A stretch of DNA of 64,000 nt from Brachybacterium huguangmaarense (GCF_025725725.1 NZ_CP107020.1:248001-312000), one strand, 5' to 3'; counted from the stretch's first letter, positions 1 to 9,498 are shown. Numbers and translations are program-made. The notes: generated by a model not told the origin, from the sequence alone.

Positions 1-222
1 CACCCAGGCCACGACCATGCCGGCGAGGAAGGGGATCACGAGGACGAGGGCCACCCAGAACCCCAGGGCGGGCACGCGGCGGCGGCGCACCAGGAGCACC
101 TGGCCATCCTCGGGGCGGGGCTCCCCGGACGCGTCGGGCTCGCGATCGTCGGGCGCGTCGGGCTCGCGGTCCTCGGGCGCGTCGGGCTCGGCGGGGCTGT
201 CGAGGGGGCGGGGGTCGGTCAC
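1..222 (-). CDS. Small membrane protein, N-terminal part (runs off the window start)
   Basis: The reading frame opens at GTG (222-220), which overlaps the stop of cutC as GTGA, so it looks translationally coupled to cutC. The first ~45 residues are acidic and proline-rich and contain a tandem repeat of the type EPDAP(D/E)DR. A basic patch (VRRRRVP) then precedes a hydrophobic stretch (ALGFWVALVLVIPFLAGMVV), read as one membrane segment with a cytoplasmic N-terminus. The C-terminus lies outside the window. I do not recognise a family. The frame's codon pattern and its coupling to cutC support a real gene. Confidence 0.6.
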   Translation of the reverse strand, partial: MTDPRPLDSPAEPDAPEDREPDAPDDREPDASGEPRPEDGQVLLVRRRRVPALGFWVALVLVIPFLAGMVVAWV

Positions 223-1022
223 AGTGCTCCTGCGGCGTCGACGGCGGCCGTGCAGACCGCCGGATCGGTGAGGGTGTCGGGGTTCTCGTCCGCGGGGCCC
301 GAGGGCAGGCGCCCGGACAGGTGGATGTCGGCGACGCCGGTCGCGCGGACGAGAGGGGCGATGTCGGCGGGGCGGATGCCGCCGCCCGCGCACACGTCGA
401 CGAGGCCGTCGGCGGCCTCGACCATCGCGGCGATGTCGGCGGTCCCGTCGATCGCGCGGACCGCGCCGCCCGAGGTGAGGGCCCGGTGGAAGCCGAGCGG
501 GACGAGGGCCTCGACGGCCGCGACGCGGGCCGCCGCGTCGGGCAGGGCGTCGAGCGCCCGATGGCATGTCAGCTGCACCGAGCGCACGGCGCGGGAGGCG
601 GCGTGGAGGGCGGCGTCGCGGAGGGCCTCGAGGGCTGCCAGGTCGAGCGCCCAGGTGCCGTGCTCGTCGCGCGCGAGGGCGCCGAGGACGACGCCCGCGG
701 CGCCGGCCTCGACCGCCGCGGCCGCCTGGGCGGCCATCTGCTCGACCTGCTCGGCCGTGCAGGAGAACTGCTCGGGGTGCTCGTGGACCTGCGCCGTGCC
801 GCCGGGCGGCCGGATCAGCACGTGCACCTCGAAGGAGGCGACGGCGTCGCGCGACGCGACGAGGGCGGCGGCGCGTGCGACGCAGAGGCGCACGAGCTCC
901 GGGGGCGGGGTGGTCCCGCCCGAGGCCAGGTCGGTGCACAGCTCGACCCGGGAGGCCCCGGCGTGGGCGGCGACGACGAGCCCCGCCTCATCCTCGACGG
1001 CGATCTCGACCGCGACGCTCAT
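219..1022 (-). CDS. cutC: Copper homeostasis protein CutC family
   Basis: This 267-residue protein matches the CutC TIM-barrel family. Visible family signatures are AGASRVELC near residue 22, VLIRPPGG near 69, GVVLGALARD near 110, LTCHRALD near 149 and LGFHRALTSGG near 176. CutC was linked to copper tolerance in E. coli, but its reaction is not firmly established, so the role here is a family label rather than a proven function. The start ATG overlaps the stop of the upstream SCP-like gene (ATGA). The gene sits at the end of a run with purA and the SCP-like gene, suggesting read-through transcription rather than copper-specific control. Confidence 0.88.
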   Translation of the reverse strand: MSVAVEIAVEDEAGLVVAAHAGASRVELCTDLASGGTTPPPELVRLCVARAAALVASRDAVASFEVHVLIRPPGGTAQVHEHPEQFSCTAEQVEQMAAQAAAAVEAGAAGVVLGALARDEHGTWALDLAALEALRDAALHAASRAVRSVQLTCHRALDALPDAAARVAAVEALVPLGFHRALTSGGAVRAIDGTADIAAMVEAADGLVDVCAGGGIRPADIAPLVRATGVADIHLSGRLPSGPADENPDTLTDPAVCTAAVDAAGAL

Positions 1023-1426
1023 GCGCGCTCCCCCGTCTCGAGGTCGCGCACGTCGCGACGCGGGCCGGGCAGGGGCAGCATCTCGGTGAGGTCGCTGCGC
1101 TCCCCGCTCGCGCTGATGCGGCCCGCGGCACGGGCCGCGGACCAGGTCAGGCTCCCGGTGACGAGCTCGAGCCAGGTCGCGGCGTCGGTCTCGACCACGG
1201 CGGGAGGGGTGCCGCGGTGGTGGTGCATGCCCGCGACCGCCTGCACGGCCCCGTACGGGGGCACGCGCAGCTCGACGCTCCCGCCGGGGAACTCCTCGGC
1301 GAACAGCTCGAGCGTGTGGCGCACGGCGGGACCGAGCACGGCCCGTCGGGCGGCCGCGGGCTCGGCGGCCCAGGCGCGCAGGGCCGCGCGGCCCTCCTCC
1401 GGATCGGTGCGACGGCGGATCACCAC
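1019..1426 (-). CDS. Sterol-carrier-family-like protein (actinobacterial SCP ortholog)
   Basis: This 135-residue protein starts at GTG, one base after the purA stop. It resembles the short actinobacterial proteins annotated as bacterial SCP orthologs: a helical N-terminus (RRRTDPEEGRAALRAW), a beta-rich middle (VELRVPPYGAVQAVAG) with a histidine cluster (MHHHRGTPP), then TDAATWLELVTGSLTW near residue 83, which is the family's best-conserved stretch. No enzymatic role is established. Its place between purA and cutC is consistent with a housekeeping operon. Family assignment is from recall of the motif pattern. Confidence 0.7.
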   Translation of the reverse strand: MVIRRRTDPEEGRAALRAWAAEPAAARRAVLGPAVRHTLELFAEEFPGGSVELRVPPYGAVQAVAGMHHHRGTPPAVVETDAATWLELVTGSLTWSAARAAGRISASGERSDLTEMLPLPGPRRDVRDLETGERA

Positions 1427-1427
1427 G

Positions 1428-2735
1428 TCAGCGGATCTCCCGGGCGCCGTGGGGCAGCAGGTCGTGCACCGCGATCGTGTCCTCGCGGTCCGGGCCCACC
1501 CCGATCGCGCTGATCCGGCAGCCCGCGAGCTCCTCGAGGCGCTCGACGTAGGCGCGGGCGTTCGCGGGCAGGTCCTCGACCGTGCGGCACGCCGAGAGGT
1601 CCTCGGTCCACCCGGGCAGCGTCTCGTAGACGGGCACGGCGTGGTGGAACTCGGTCTGCGTCATGGGCATCTCGTGGTGCAGCACGCCGTCGACGTCGTA
1701 GGCCACGCAGATCGGCACCTCCTCGATGCCGGTGAGCACGTCGAGCTTGGTCAGCACGATGTCGGTGAAGCCGTTGATGCGCTGGGCATGACGGATCATG
1801 AGCGCGTCGTACCAGCCGCAGCGGCGGGGACGACCGGTGTTGACGCCCACCTCGCCGCCCGTCGTCTGGAGGTACTCGCCCCACGTGTCCTCGAGCTCGG
1901 TCGGGAAGGGGCCCGCGCCCACGCGCGTCGTGTACGCCTTGACGATGCCGATCACGCGGTCGATCCGGGTGGGCCCCACGCCGCTTCCCGTGCACGCGCC
2001 GCCCGCGGTCGGGTTGGAGCTGGTCACGAACGGGTAGGTGCCGTGGTCGACGTCGAGATAGGTGGCCTGGCCGCCCTCCATGAGCACGACCTCGTCGCGG
2101 TCGAGGGCGGCGTTGAGCAGCTCGACCGTGTCGACCACCATCGGGCGCAGACGGTCGGCGTAGGACAGCAGGGCCTCGGTGATCTCGTCGACGTCGATCG
2201 CGCGCCGGTTGTAGAGCTTGACGAGCAGCTCGTTCTTCTGGCGCAGCGCGCCCTCGACCTTCTGGCGCAGGATCGAGGCGTCGAACAGGTCCTGGACGCG
2301 GATGCCGAGGCGCCCGACCTTGTCCATGTAGGCGGGGCCGATGCCGCGCCCCGTGGTGCCGATCGCGCGCTTGCCCAGGAAGCGCTCGCTGACCTTGTCG
2401 AGGGTCTGGTGGTACGGGGCGACGACGTGGGCGTCCGCGCTCACCCGCAGGCGCGTGGTGTCGACGCCGCGGGCCTCGAGCACGCCGATCTCCTCGAACA
2501 GGGCCTCGAGGTTGACCACGACGCCGTTGCCGATGACCGGCGTGACCTGCGGCGACAGGATGCCGGCGGGGAGCAGCTTGAGCTCGAACTTCTCCCCGTG
2601 CACGACGACGGTGTGGCCCGCGTTGTTGCCGCCGTTGGGCTTGACGACGTAGTCGACGCGCTCGCCGAGGAGGTCCGTGGCCTTGCCCTTGCCCTCGTCC
2701 CCCCACTGGGCCCCGACGATCACGACTGCGGGCAT
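1428..2735 (-). CDS. purA: Adenylosuccinate synthetase
   Basis: PurA joins IMP and aspartate using GTP, the first committed step from IMP to AMP. The protein is 435 residues, close to the usual 430. It opens with [18 protein letters not shown], holding the GTP-binding and catalytic loop. [13 protein letters not shown] near 130 and [11 protein letters not shown] near 300 are further family signatures. A longer open frame runs upstream, but the family N-terminus and a GGAG five bases before ATG 2735 fix this start. It heads a tight run with the SCP-like gene and cutC. Confidence 0.97.
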   Translation of the reverse strand: MPAVVIVGAQWGDEGKGKATDLLGERVDYVVKPNGGNNAGHTVVVHGEKFELKLLPAGILSPQVTPVIGNGVVVNLEALFEEIGVLEARGVDTTRLRVSADAHVVAPYHQTLDKVSERFLGKRAIGTTGRGIGPAYMDKVGRLGIRVQDLFDASILRQKVEGALRQKNELLVKLYNRRAIDVDEITEALLSYADRLRPMVVDTVELLNAALDRDEVVLMEGGQATYLDVDHGTYPFVTSSNPTAGGACTGSGVGPTRIDRVIGIVKAYTTRVGAGPFPTELEDTWGEYLQTTGGEVGVNTGRPRRCGWYDALMIRHAQRINGFTDIVLTKLDVLTGIEEVPICVAYDVDGVLHHEMPMTQTEFHHAVPVYETLPGWTEDLSACRTVEDLPANARAYVERLEELAGCRISAIGVGPDREDTIAVHDLLPHGAREIR

Positions 2736-2872
2736 GGCGACTCCAATACGACGGGGACTCTCGGTGGCGGACTCCGGGGCGCGCGACGGCGGGTCCGGGG
2801 GCGCCGGAGGACCGGGCCAGCCTAGCAACGGGCGTCCCGGCGTCCCCTGGGCGTCCGCCGGGGCGGCGGCGG

Positions 2873-3328
2873 TCAGTCGAGCAGGCTCGGGTCCGCGTCG
2901 CGCAGGAGGTCCTCGATGCGGGCCGCCTCGTCGTCCTCGCCGATGCGTCGCGCGGCCTCGCCCAGCACCGCGAGGGCGCGCAGGAAGCCGCGGTTGGGGG
3001 CGTGGGAGGCGGGGATCGGGCCCTGGCCGCGCCAGCCGGCCCGGCGCAGGGCGTCGAGGCCGCGGTGGTAGCCGGTCCGGGCGTACGCGTAGGCGGCGAC
3101 GACCTCGTTCTCGGCGAGCGCCTCCTGGCCCAGGAGCGCCCAGGCCAGGCTCGAGGCGGGATGCAGGGCGGCCTGCTCGCTCGGGTCGGCGCCCTCGGCG
3201 ATGGCGGCCGCGACCTCCATGTCGGGGTGATCCTCGGGCAGCAGGGTCGGGGCGATGCCCAGCAGGTTCTGCGGGGGCTTCGGCGCGGACTGGGGATCGG
3301 GCGTGGATGTGGTCTCGGAATCGGACAT
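2873..3328 (-). CDS. DUF3151 domain protein
   Basis: This 151-residue protein matches the actinobacterial DUF3151 family. After a disordered N-terminus (about 20 residues) come [15 protein letters not shown], then a helical repeat-like body with [21 protein letters not shown] and a C-terminal [17 protein letters not shown]. The latter half looks TPR-like. Function is unknown. The open frame extends further upstream, but a TACCAT box six bases before ATG 3328 supports this start and a leaderless message. It is transcribed away from the neighbouring phosphotransferase gene and toward purA. Confidence 0.82.
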   Translation of the reverse strand: MSDSETTSTPDPQSAPKPPQNLLGIAPTLLPEDHPDMEVAAAIAEGADPSEQAALHPASSLAWALLGQEALAENEVVAAYAYARTGYHRGLDALRRAGWRGQGPIPASHAPNRGFLRALAVLGEAARRIGEDDEAARIEDLLRDADPSLLD

Positions 3329-3334
3329 GACCAC

Positions 3335-3340
3335 ATGGTA
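3335..3340 (-). promoter_or_regulatory. -10 box, leaderless start of the DUF3151 gene
   Basis: On the minus strand TACCAT lies six bases before ATG 3328, and there is no Shine-Dalgarno sequence. The spacing predicts transcription starting at the ATG. Confidence 0.5.
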
Positions 3341-3413
3341 GGTGGGGAGCGCGGGAGCAGGGGAACCGCTCCGCGGTGAGCGCGGCCGTTGGGTGCCGGG
3401 ACCGCCCGCCTGG

Positions 3414-3419
3414 TAGAAA
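3414..3419 (+). promoter_or_regulatory. -10-like box before the phosphotransferase gene
   Basis: TAGAAA ends six bases before ATG 3426. It differs from TANNNT at the last position, so it is a weaker example of the leaderless pattern seen elsewhere in the window. Confidence 0.35.
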
Positions 3420-3425
3420 CGACCC

Positions 3426-4898
3426 ATGTCGCAATCCCTCGACGGCTCGGAGCTGCTCACGGGTCCGGAGGCGGGCGGGCTCCTGGTCTCGGCCGTGTCC
3501 AACGCCGGCGGTGTGCTCCAGTCCTGGGAGCTCGACCATGTCGACCACCGTCCCGGCCGGTCCACCAAGGCGCTGTACCGCACGCTCGTGTCCTGGCCCG
3601 AGCTCGACGGGCCCCACGCCGCGCCGCGCGAGGAGCTGTTCGGCGCGAGCGCCCACATCGGCGAGCCGGAGAAGGACCTCCGCAACGCCGAGCAGTCCCT
3701 GCTCATGACGGACGGCGACATCACGGTGCGCGTGTGGCGCTACCCCAACGACCCGTGGCTGCCGATGCTCGCGCGCGTGTGCTACCCGGACGTGGTCGGC
3801 GCGACCCTCGAGGAGCTCGGGGTCGCGACGGGTGCGGCACCGGGGACCCCGCTCCCCCTCGACGTCGTCTCGTACCGCCCCGGGCGCCGCGCCGTGCTGC
3901 GCGTGCAGCTCGCGGGGGCGGCCGTGTACCTCAAGGTGATGCAGCCCCACCGCAGCGGCGAGATCGTCGAGCGCCATCAGCACCTGGCGTCGGCGGGCGT
4001 GCCGGTGCCCGCCGTGCTCGCCCATCACGAGGGCCTCGTCGTGCTCGCGGAGCTGCCGGGCCGTCCGCTCGCGCGGGCCGTGCTCGAGGAGGGCACGGCC
4101 GCGTGCCGCGCCGAGGACCTCGTGGCGCTGCTCGACCGCCTGCCCGCCTCGCTCTACACGGCGCCCCTGCGCGCCCCGTGGACCGACTCGGCCGCGTTCT
4201 ACGCGGGCATCGTCGGCTCCTCCGTGCCGGCGCTCGGGTCCCGGCTCGACGCGCTCGTGGGCGCGATCCGGGCGGGGCTCGCCGACGTCGACCGGCGCAT
4301 CGGGCTGCGCCCGCACGACGTCGTGCACGGCGACTTCTACGAGGCCCAGGTGTTCGTCGACGGCGGGCGCGTGGTGGGCCTGCTGGACATCGACACGGTC
4401 GGGCCGGGGCGGCGCGCCGATGACCTCGCGTGCCTCCTCGCGCACCTGAGCGTGCTCGCCGACTACGGCGCGACGGGCCGCATCGCGCCCGAGGTCCACG
4501 CCCGGGTCGAGCAGGCGATCACGGCGTGGGGGGCGACCTTCGCCGAGCGCGTCGACCCGCAGGAGCTCTCGCTGCGCGCCGCCGGGGTGGTGCTGAGCCT
4601 GGCCACGGGCCCGCATCGCCAGCAGGAGGCCGCGTGGGAGGCCGCGACCGAGGCGATCGTGCGCGTCGCCGAGCGCTGGGCGGCGCACGCCCGGGCGCTC
4701 GCGGCGAGCGGACGGTCCGAACGGCATGTGCCGCCCGTCCGGAGCGACGCGAGCTTCCCCCCGATGCCCCAGGCCCCGTCCTCCCGGATCGCGGCGCGTC
4801 CGCCCGCCCACAGCGGTCCGGTGCCGGACCCGTCGTCCGATCGGGACGCCCCGACGCAGGAGCGGCGCCTCCGGTCGCTCGACGGGGGCCGGCCGTGA
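3426..4898 (+). CDS. Aminoglycoside-phosphotransferase-fold (APH) family kinase
   Basis: This 490-residue protein has an APH/choline-kinase fold in its middle. VYLKVMQPH near 175 fits the ATP-binding lysine. [14 protein letters not shown] near 300 holds the catalytic HGD, and [17 protein letters not shown] near 320 holds the metal-binding DxD. About 150 residues precede the kinase lobe and a low-complexity tail of about 60 residues follows it. Family members phosphorylate small hydroxylated molecules; nothing here identifies the substrate, so antibiotic resistance should not be assumed. The stop overlaps the dtd start as GTGA, so the two genes are co-transcribed. Confidence 0.8.
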   Translation: MSQSLDGSELLTGPEAGGLLVSAVSNAGGVLQSWELDHVDHRPGRSTKALYRTLVSWPELDGPHAAPREELFGASAHIGEPEKDLRNAEQSLLMTDGDITVRVWRYPNDPWLPMLARVCYPDVVGATLEELGVATGAAPGTPLPLDVVSYRPGRRAVLRVQLAGAAVYLKVMQPHRSGEIVERHQHLASAGVPVPAVLAHHEGLVVLAELPGRPLARAVLEEGTAACRAEDLVALLDRLPASLYTAPLRAPWTDSAAFYAGIVGSSVPALGSRLDALVGAIRAGLADVDRRIGLRPHDVVHGDFYEAQVFVDGGRVVGLLDIDTVGPGRRADDLACLLAHLSVLADYGATGRIAPEVHARVEQAITAWGATFAERVDPQELSLRAAGVVLSLATGPHRQQEAAWEAATEAIVRVAERWAAHARALAASGRSERHVPPVRSDASFPPMPQAPSSRIAARPPAHSGPVPDPSSDRDAPTQERRLRSLDGGRP

Positions 4899-5320
4899 GG
4901 GCCGTGCTCCAGCGGGTGGACTCCGCGAGCGTCGAGGTCGACGGCGAGGTCGTCGGCGCGGTCGAGGGCGAGGGGCTGCTCGTGCTGCTCGGCGTCACGC
5001 ACGGCGACGGGGCCGAGCAGGTCGCCACGATCGCCCGCAAGATCTGCGAGCTGAGGATCCTCGAGGGCGAGCGCTCGGTGTCCGAGGCGGGCGCGGCCGT
5101 GCTCGTGGTCTCGCAGTTCACGCTCTACGGCCAGACCCGCAAGGGACGGCGCCCCTCCTGGACGCAGGCCGCGCCCGGACCGGTCGCCGAGCCGCTCGTG
5201 GACGCGGTCGTGGCGGCCGTGCGCGAGCGCGGGGTCGAGGCGGCGACCGGTCGCTTCGGCGCCCACATGCGCGTCTCGCTCGTCAACGACGGCCCCTTCA
5301 CGGTTCTCGTCGAGGCCTGA
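4895..5320 (+). CDS. dtd: D-aminoacyl-tRNA deacylase
   Basis: Dtd hydrolyses D-amino acids (and glycine mischarged on tRNA-Ala) from tRNA, a translation proofreading step in the cytosol. The 141-residue protein opens with [17 protein letters not shown], carries the [17 protein letters not shown] motif near 78 and ends with [14 protein letters not shown], the cross-subunit NxGPxT signature. Length matches the family (about 145). The start is GTG 4895 inside the previous gene's stop, which implies translational coupling. Confidence 0.95.
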   Translation: MRAVLQRVDSASVEVDGEVVGAVEGEGLLVLLGVTHGDGAEQVATIARKICELRILEGERSVSEAGAAVLVVSQFTLYGQTRKGRRPSWTQAAPGPVAEPLVDAVVAAVRERGVEAATGRFGAHMRVSLVNDGPFTVLVEA

Positions 5321-5355
5321 CCTCGTCGAGCCCTGACCTCCGCACCCGGCGGGCG

Positions 5356-5361
5356 CATACT
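5356..5361 (+). promoter_or_regulatory. -10 box, leaderless start of the glycosylase gene
   Basis: CATACT ends six bases before ATG 5368, with no ribosome binding site between. It is in the 47-base gap after dtd, so the glycosylase gene may have its own promoter. Confidence 0.45.
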
Positions 5362-5367
5362 GGGGCG

Positions 5368-6213
5368 ATGCCGGAGCTGCCCGAGGTCGACGCTCTCGTG
5401 GGCTTCCTGCGCACGCGGGCCGTCGGCGAGCGCGTCGAGCGCGCCGACCTCGCCGAGCTGAGCCTCCTGAAGACCTATGACCCGCCGCTGACCGCCCTGG
5501 TCGGCCGCACGGTCGACGACGTCTCCCGAGTGGGCAAGGCGCTCATCCTGACCCTGGGCGACCTCGAGCTGGTGTGCCGCCTCGCGCGCGCCGGCTGGCT
5601 CGCCTGGCACGACCGCGTGCCGGCCACGGCGGTGCGCATGGGCCGGGGCCCGCTCGGGCTGCGCGTGTCCTTCACCTCGGGCGCGGGCTTCGACCTGCGC
5701 GAGGCGGGGACCACCAAGAACGCCTCCGTCGCCCTCGTGCACGACCGTCACGAGGTGCCGGCCGTCGCGCAGGCCGGGCCGGACGCCGGCTCGATCGACG
5801 CCGAGACCTTCGCGGCCGCGCTCGGCGGCACGCGGGCGCGCATCAAGAACGCGCTCGTGGATCAGAGGCTGCTCGCGGGCATCGGCAACGCGTACTCCGA
5901 CGAGATCCTGCACGTCGCCCGCCTGTCCCCCTTCGCCCCCGCGCACGGGGTCGACCCGGACCACGTGCTCGAGGCGATGCGCGGCGTGCTGGGCACGGCG
6001 CGCGAGGCGCTCGAGGGCCTGCCGCCCGCGCAGATCAAGGCCGCCAAGAAGCGCGGTCTGCGGGTGCACGGCCGCGCGGGCGAGCCGTGCCCGGTGTGCG
6101 GGACCACGATCGCGGAGGTCTCGTACGCCGACACCTCGCTGCAGTACTGCCCCACGTGCCAGACGGGCGGCCGGCGGCTGAGCGACCGTCGGATGGACCG
6201 GCTGCTCCGGTAG
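5368..6213 (+). CDS. Fpg/Nei-family DNA glycosylase/AP lyase
   Basis: This 281-residue protein starts MPELPEVD, so after methionine removal it has the catalytic N-terminal proline and glutamate of the Fpg/Nei family. LVDQRLLAGIGNAYSDEILH near 172 is the H2TH region, and the C-terminus holds a zinc finger, CPVCG...CPTCQTGGR, near 241-266. It excises oxidised bases from DNA and cuts the abasic site. Whether it is the main MutM or one of the paralogous actinobacterial Nei/Fpg-like proteins cannot be told from sequence alone; the unusual SLLKTYDPPL region near 36 suggests a paralogue. Confidence 0.88.
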   Translation: MPELPEVDALVGFLRTRAVGERVERADLAELSLLKTYDPPLTALVGRTVDDVSRVGKALILTLGDLELVCRLARAGWLAWHDRVPATAVRMGRGPLGLRVSFTSGAGFDLREAGTTKNASVALVHDRHEVPAVAQAGPDAGSIDAETFAAALGGTRARIKNALVDQRLLAGIGNAYSDEILHVARLSPFAPAHGVDPDHVLEAMRGVLGTAREALEGLPPAQIKAAKKRGLRVHGRAGEPCPVCGTTIAEVSYADTSLQYCPTCQTGGRRLSDRRMDRLLR

Positions 6214-6242
6214 GGCGGGTGCGCCCCGATGGCTCCGTGCCG

Positions 6243-6974
6243 CTAAGCCCGCAGCATGGCGAGCAGCGTCGCGCAGTCCGGCGCGGTCGTTCCGGCGGTG
6301 GCCGGCTGGATGTCCCCGATCGTCGCTTCGCGGGTGGCATGCCCGAGTGAGGTGGACACGAGCACGCGCGCGGCCCACTCGATGTCGACGCGCGGGTCGA
6401 CCACACCGTCCTCGGCGCACAGGCGCAGCGCGTGCTCGGCGAGACGCTCGTAGACGCGCCGCAGCCGAGCGATGCGCAGCCGCAAGGGGTGGTCGTGCCC
6501 GATCGCCTCGGTGCACAGGACCGCCACCAGCTGACGGTGCTCGGGATCGTCGACGAGCCCCTGCCGGATGAGCTCCTCCGCCACGCCCCGGTCGCCCTCG
6601 AGCAGCCGGTCGATCGCGCTCTGGGCGCGCTGCTCGATCTCGCCCACGACGGCGGCGAGCAGGGCGTCCTTCGGGGCGAAGTAGTGCAGCAGGCCGGGAT
6701 GGGAGATCCCGACGTCGGCCGAGATCTCACGGAGGCTCGTGCCGCGGTAGCCGCGCTCGGCGAACATGCGGCTGGCGGCCTCGACGACCGCGCGCCGGCG
6801 GTTGGTGGAGCCCGACGGGGGCCGCATGCCGGCGCGCTGGTCCGCGCCGGGCGGACCAGCCAGGGCAGGTCGCGAGGGTGCGACCATGGGGTCCTGCTCC
6901 CCCCGGCCAAGGAGGGCCGTCCTCCGCTCCGCGTCTCCGACGACTGCGTTCTCCGTGCTCCTCGTGCCGGTCAT
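6243..6974 (-). CDS. TetR-family transcriptional regulator
   Basis: The 243-residue protein has a long disordered N-terminus of about 50 residues, then a TetR DNA-binding domain: RRAVVEAASRMFAERGYRG, followed by the helix-turn-helix ISADVGISHPGLLHYFAPKD. The C-terminal ligand domain is helical and unassigned. ATG 6974 is preferred over GTG 6980 because GGGAG sits five bases upstream of it. It is divergent from the catalase gene, so control of that gene is plausible but unproven. Its 3' end faces the glycosylase gene across about 29 bases. Confidence 0.85.
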   Translation of the reverse strand: MTGTRSTENAVVGDAERRTALLGRGEQDPMVAPSRPALAGPPGADQRAGMRPPSGSTNRRRAVVEAASRMFAERGYRGTSLREISADVGISHPGLLHYFAPKDALLAAVVGEIEQRAQSAIDRLLEGDRGVAEELIRQGLVDDPEHRQLVAVLCTEAIGHDHPLRLRIARLRRVYERLAEHALRLCAEDGVVDPRVDIEWAARVLVSTSLGHATREATIGDIQPATAGTTAPDCATLLAMLRA

Positions 6975-7026
6975 GGTCACTCCCGTGTCGCACCGGGCGC
7001 TGCTTGCCCGGTTCCCCGATCGTGCC

Positions 7027-7062
7027 CGACCGACCGGGCGGTCGCAACACCCCTAAGGGTGG
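7027..7062. promoter_or_regulatory. Inverted repeats between tetR and the catalase gene (candidate operators)
   Basis: CGACCG-N6-CGGTCG (7027-7044) is a perfect six-base inverted repeat. Shortly after it comes ACCCCTAAGGGT (about 7051-7062), a near-palindrome with ACCC/GGGT arms. Both sit in the 161-base divergent intergenic region, where a TetR dimer would be expected to bind. This is inference from position and symmetry. Confidence 0.4.
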
Positions 7063-7135
7063 TGCGCGCAGGCGATGTCCGTGGTCACCATGGGATGGCA
7101 TCCGACCTTCGCCCCCTTCGATGTCAGGAGCGTCC

Positions 7136-9412
7136 ATGTCCTCCCACGATGAGTCCACCCCTCCGGTCGACGCCGCGGACGGCTCCGGCCCGACGCCTCC
7201 GTCCGTGACTCCCGCGCCCGGTCGGCCCGGCGCACGGCCGCCGCAGTTCGATGAGCCGACGACCCCGACCGACGCTCCCCTCACCTCCCCGGACCAGGCC
7301 GCCGCCGAGCCGCGGACCCCGACGGGAGCCGTGCCGAGCGCCGACGACGCGACCACCGCGCAGCAGGGAGAGCGCCTGACCACGTCCCAGGGCGCGCGCC
7401 TGCGGGACACCGACCACTCGCTGCGCGCGGGAGCACGCGGCCCCGTCCTCCTCCAGGACCACCATCTGCGCGAGAAGATCACCCACTTCGATCACGAGCG
7501 CATCCCGGAGCGTGTGGTCCACGCGCGCGGCGCGGCGGCGCACGGCGTCTTCGAGAGCTTCGGGACCGCGGCGTCGGTGACCTGCGCCGACTTCCTCGCC
7601 CCGGGGCGGCGCACCGAGGTCTTCACCCGCTTCTCGACCGTCGTGGGATCGCGCGGGTCCATGGACACGGCGCGCGACACCCGCGGGTTCGCCACCAAGT
7701 TCTACACGGACGAGGGCACGTTCGACCTCGTCGGCAACAACATCCCCGTCTTCTTCATCCAGGACGCGATCAAGTTCCCCGACGTCATCCATGCCGCCAA
7801 GCCACATCCCGACCGCGAGATCCCCCAGGCCCAGAGCGCGCACGACACCTTCTGGGACTTCGTCTCGCTGCACACCGAGGCGCAGCACCACACCATCTGG
7901 TTCATGGCCGACCGCGGCATCCCGCGCTCCTTCCGCATGATGGAGGGTTTCGGCATCCACACGTTCCGCCTCACCAACGCCGACGGCGAGACCTCGCTCG
8001 TGAAGTTCCACTGGAAGCCGCTGCTCGGCGTGCACTCCCTCACGTGGGAGGAGGCCCAGATGATCGGCGGCACCGATCCGGACTTCCACCGGCGCGACCT
8101 CGCAGACGCGATCGAGGCGGGCGCATACCCGCAGTGGGAGCTCGGCCTCCAGGTCCTGCCCGATGACCCTGAGCAGATGTTCGACGGGATCGACCTGCTG
8201 GACCCGACGAAGATCATCCCCGAGGAGCTCGTGCCCGTGCAGCGCGTCGGGCGCCTCACGCTCGATCACAACCCGCGCAACTACTTCGCGGAGACCGAGC
8301 AGGTGGCCTTCCACCCCGGCAATCTCGTGCCCGGCATCGACGTCACCGACGACCCGCTGCTGCAGGGCCGTCTGTTCTCCTACCTCGACACCCAGATCAC
8401 GCGACTGGGCGGCCCCAACTTCGCCCAGCTGCCGATCAACCGTGCGCACGCCCCGGTCAACGACATGCTGCGCGACGGCTACGGGCAGCAGGCCGACCAT
8501 GCCGGCGTCGCGCCGTACCGCCCGAACTCCCTCGACGGCGGATGCCCGTTCACCGCCGGCGCCGACGAGCACGCCTTCGAGGACCTGCCGGTGCGCGTGG
8601 CCGAGTCGGTCCGGGAGCGGCGCAACCCGGAGTCCTTCTCCGACCACTTCACCCAGCCCCGCATGTTCTGGGCGAGCATGACGGACGTCGAGAAGGCGCA
8701 CATCGTTTCGGCGTACGCGTTCGAGCTCGGGCGCTGCTACGAGACGACGATCCGCGAGCGTCAGCTGGCGTGCCTCGCGCAGATCGACCCCGAGCTGTGC
8801 CGCGGCGTCGCCGAGGCGCTCGGGCTCCCCGCTCCGAAGTCGCCGGACCTCCCGGACGTCACGCCGAGCCCGGCGCTGTCGCAGGTGGGCGGCACGTGGC
8901 CCGTGGCCGGACGCACCGTGGGCATCGTCGTCGACCCGGAGGCACCGGACGCGGACCTCGCGGCCCTGCACGAGGCCGTCGTCGCCGTCTCGATGACGCC
9001 GCTCGTCATCGCGCCTGTCGGCGGCACGGTCGGCGGGGTCCCGGTGGGGCGCACGTTCGCGACCGGTCGCTCCGTGGAGCTCGACGCGGTGCTGCTCGCG
9101 GGCGCACCCGCGCCGGGTGCGGACGCCGTGCCGGCCCTGGATGTCAAGGCGGGCGCGCCCGGCGCGCCCGGCACGGACCCGCGCCTCACGCTCCTGCTCG
9201 AGGAGTGCTGGCGTCACGCCAAGCCGATCGGGGCATGGGGCGCGGGACGGGACGCCGCCACGACCGCCGGGCTCACCGAGGGCATGCCCGGCGTCCACCT
9301 GGGCGAGGACGCGTTCTCGGTGCTCGAGGCCGTCGCCGAGCAGCTCGCACAGCACCGTGTCTGGGAGCGCTTCGAGGCGCCGTCGTTCTCCGCGGGAGGT
9401 GCCGACCGCTGA
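7136..9412 (+). CDS. katE: Large-subunit (HPII/KatE-type) catalase
   Basis: This 758-residue heme catalase disproportionates hydrogen peroxide. The size, and a C-terminal flavodoxin/DJ-1-like domain from about residue 590 (GRTVGIVVDPEAPD), mark the large-subunit clade. Catalytic histidine lies in ERVVHARGAAAHG near 128, the asparagine in LVGNNIPVFF near 200, and the proximal heme tyrosine in RLFSYLDTQITRLGG near 415. About 80 N-terminal residues are proline- and threonine-rich and probably disordered. ATG 7136 is chosen because CAGGAG lies five bases upstream; a second in-frame ATG at 7121 lacks one. A TetR gene is divergent. Confidence 0.93.
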   Translation: MSSHDESTPPVDAADGSGPTPPSVTPAPGRPGARPPQFDEPTTPTDAPLTSPDQAAAEPRTPTGAVPSADDATTAQQGERLTTSQGARLRDTDHSLRAGARGPVLLQDHHLREKITHFDHERIPERVVHARGAAAHGVFESFGTAASVTCADFLAPGRRTEVFTRFSTVVGSRGSMDTARDTRGFATKFYTDEGTFDLVGNNIPVFFIQDAIKFPDVIHAAKPHPDREIPQAQSAHDTFWDFVSLHTEAQHHTIWFMADRGIPRSFRMMEGFGIHTFRLTNADGETSLVKFHWKPLLGVHSLTWEEAQMIGGTDPDFHRRDLADAIEAGAYPQWELGLQVLPDDPEQMFDGIDLLDPTKIIPEELVPVQRVGRLTLDHNPRNYFAETEQVAFHPGNLVPGIDVTDDPLLQGRLFSYLDTQITRLGGPNFAQLPINRAHAPVNDMLRDGYGQQADHAGVAPYRPNSLDGGCPFTAGADEHAFEDLPVRVAESVRERRNPESFSDHFTQPRMFWASMTDVEKAHIVSAYAFELGRCYETTIRERQLACLAQIDPELCRGVAEALGLPAPKSPDLPDVTPSPALSQVGGTWPVAGRTVGIVVDPEAPDADLAALHEAVVAVSMTPLVIAPVGGTVGGVPVGRTFATGRSVELDAVLLAGAPAPGADAVPALDVKAGAPGAPGTDPRLTLLLEECWRHAKPIGAWGAGRDAATTAGLTEGMPGVHLGEDAFSVLEAVAEQLAQHRVWERFEAPSFSAGGADR

Positions 9413-9498
9413 CCGTCCGCGGTCGCCGCTCGCGGGAACGTGCCGTACGCTGAGCGAACCGGCTCGAGCCCGCGGCTGGTCGACCCTGGGGAGCGCTC

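Noticed and set aside
321-2825. An 834-residue open frame on the plus strand across cutC, the SCP-like gene and purA
   Set aside because: It is an antisense shadow produced by high GC. The minus-strand frames encode recognisable families, whereas this one is low-complexity Arg/Gly/Asp.
2736-4811. Upstream extension of the purA frame by nearly 700 residues
   Set aside because: It runs antisense through the DUF3151 and phosphotransferase region; the PurA family N-terminus sits at 2735.
3426-4898. Aminoglycoside resistance gene
   Set aside because: Only the general kinase fold is visible, and the housekeeping context with dtd gives no support for antibiotic modification.
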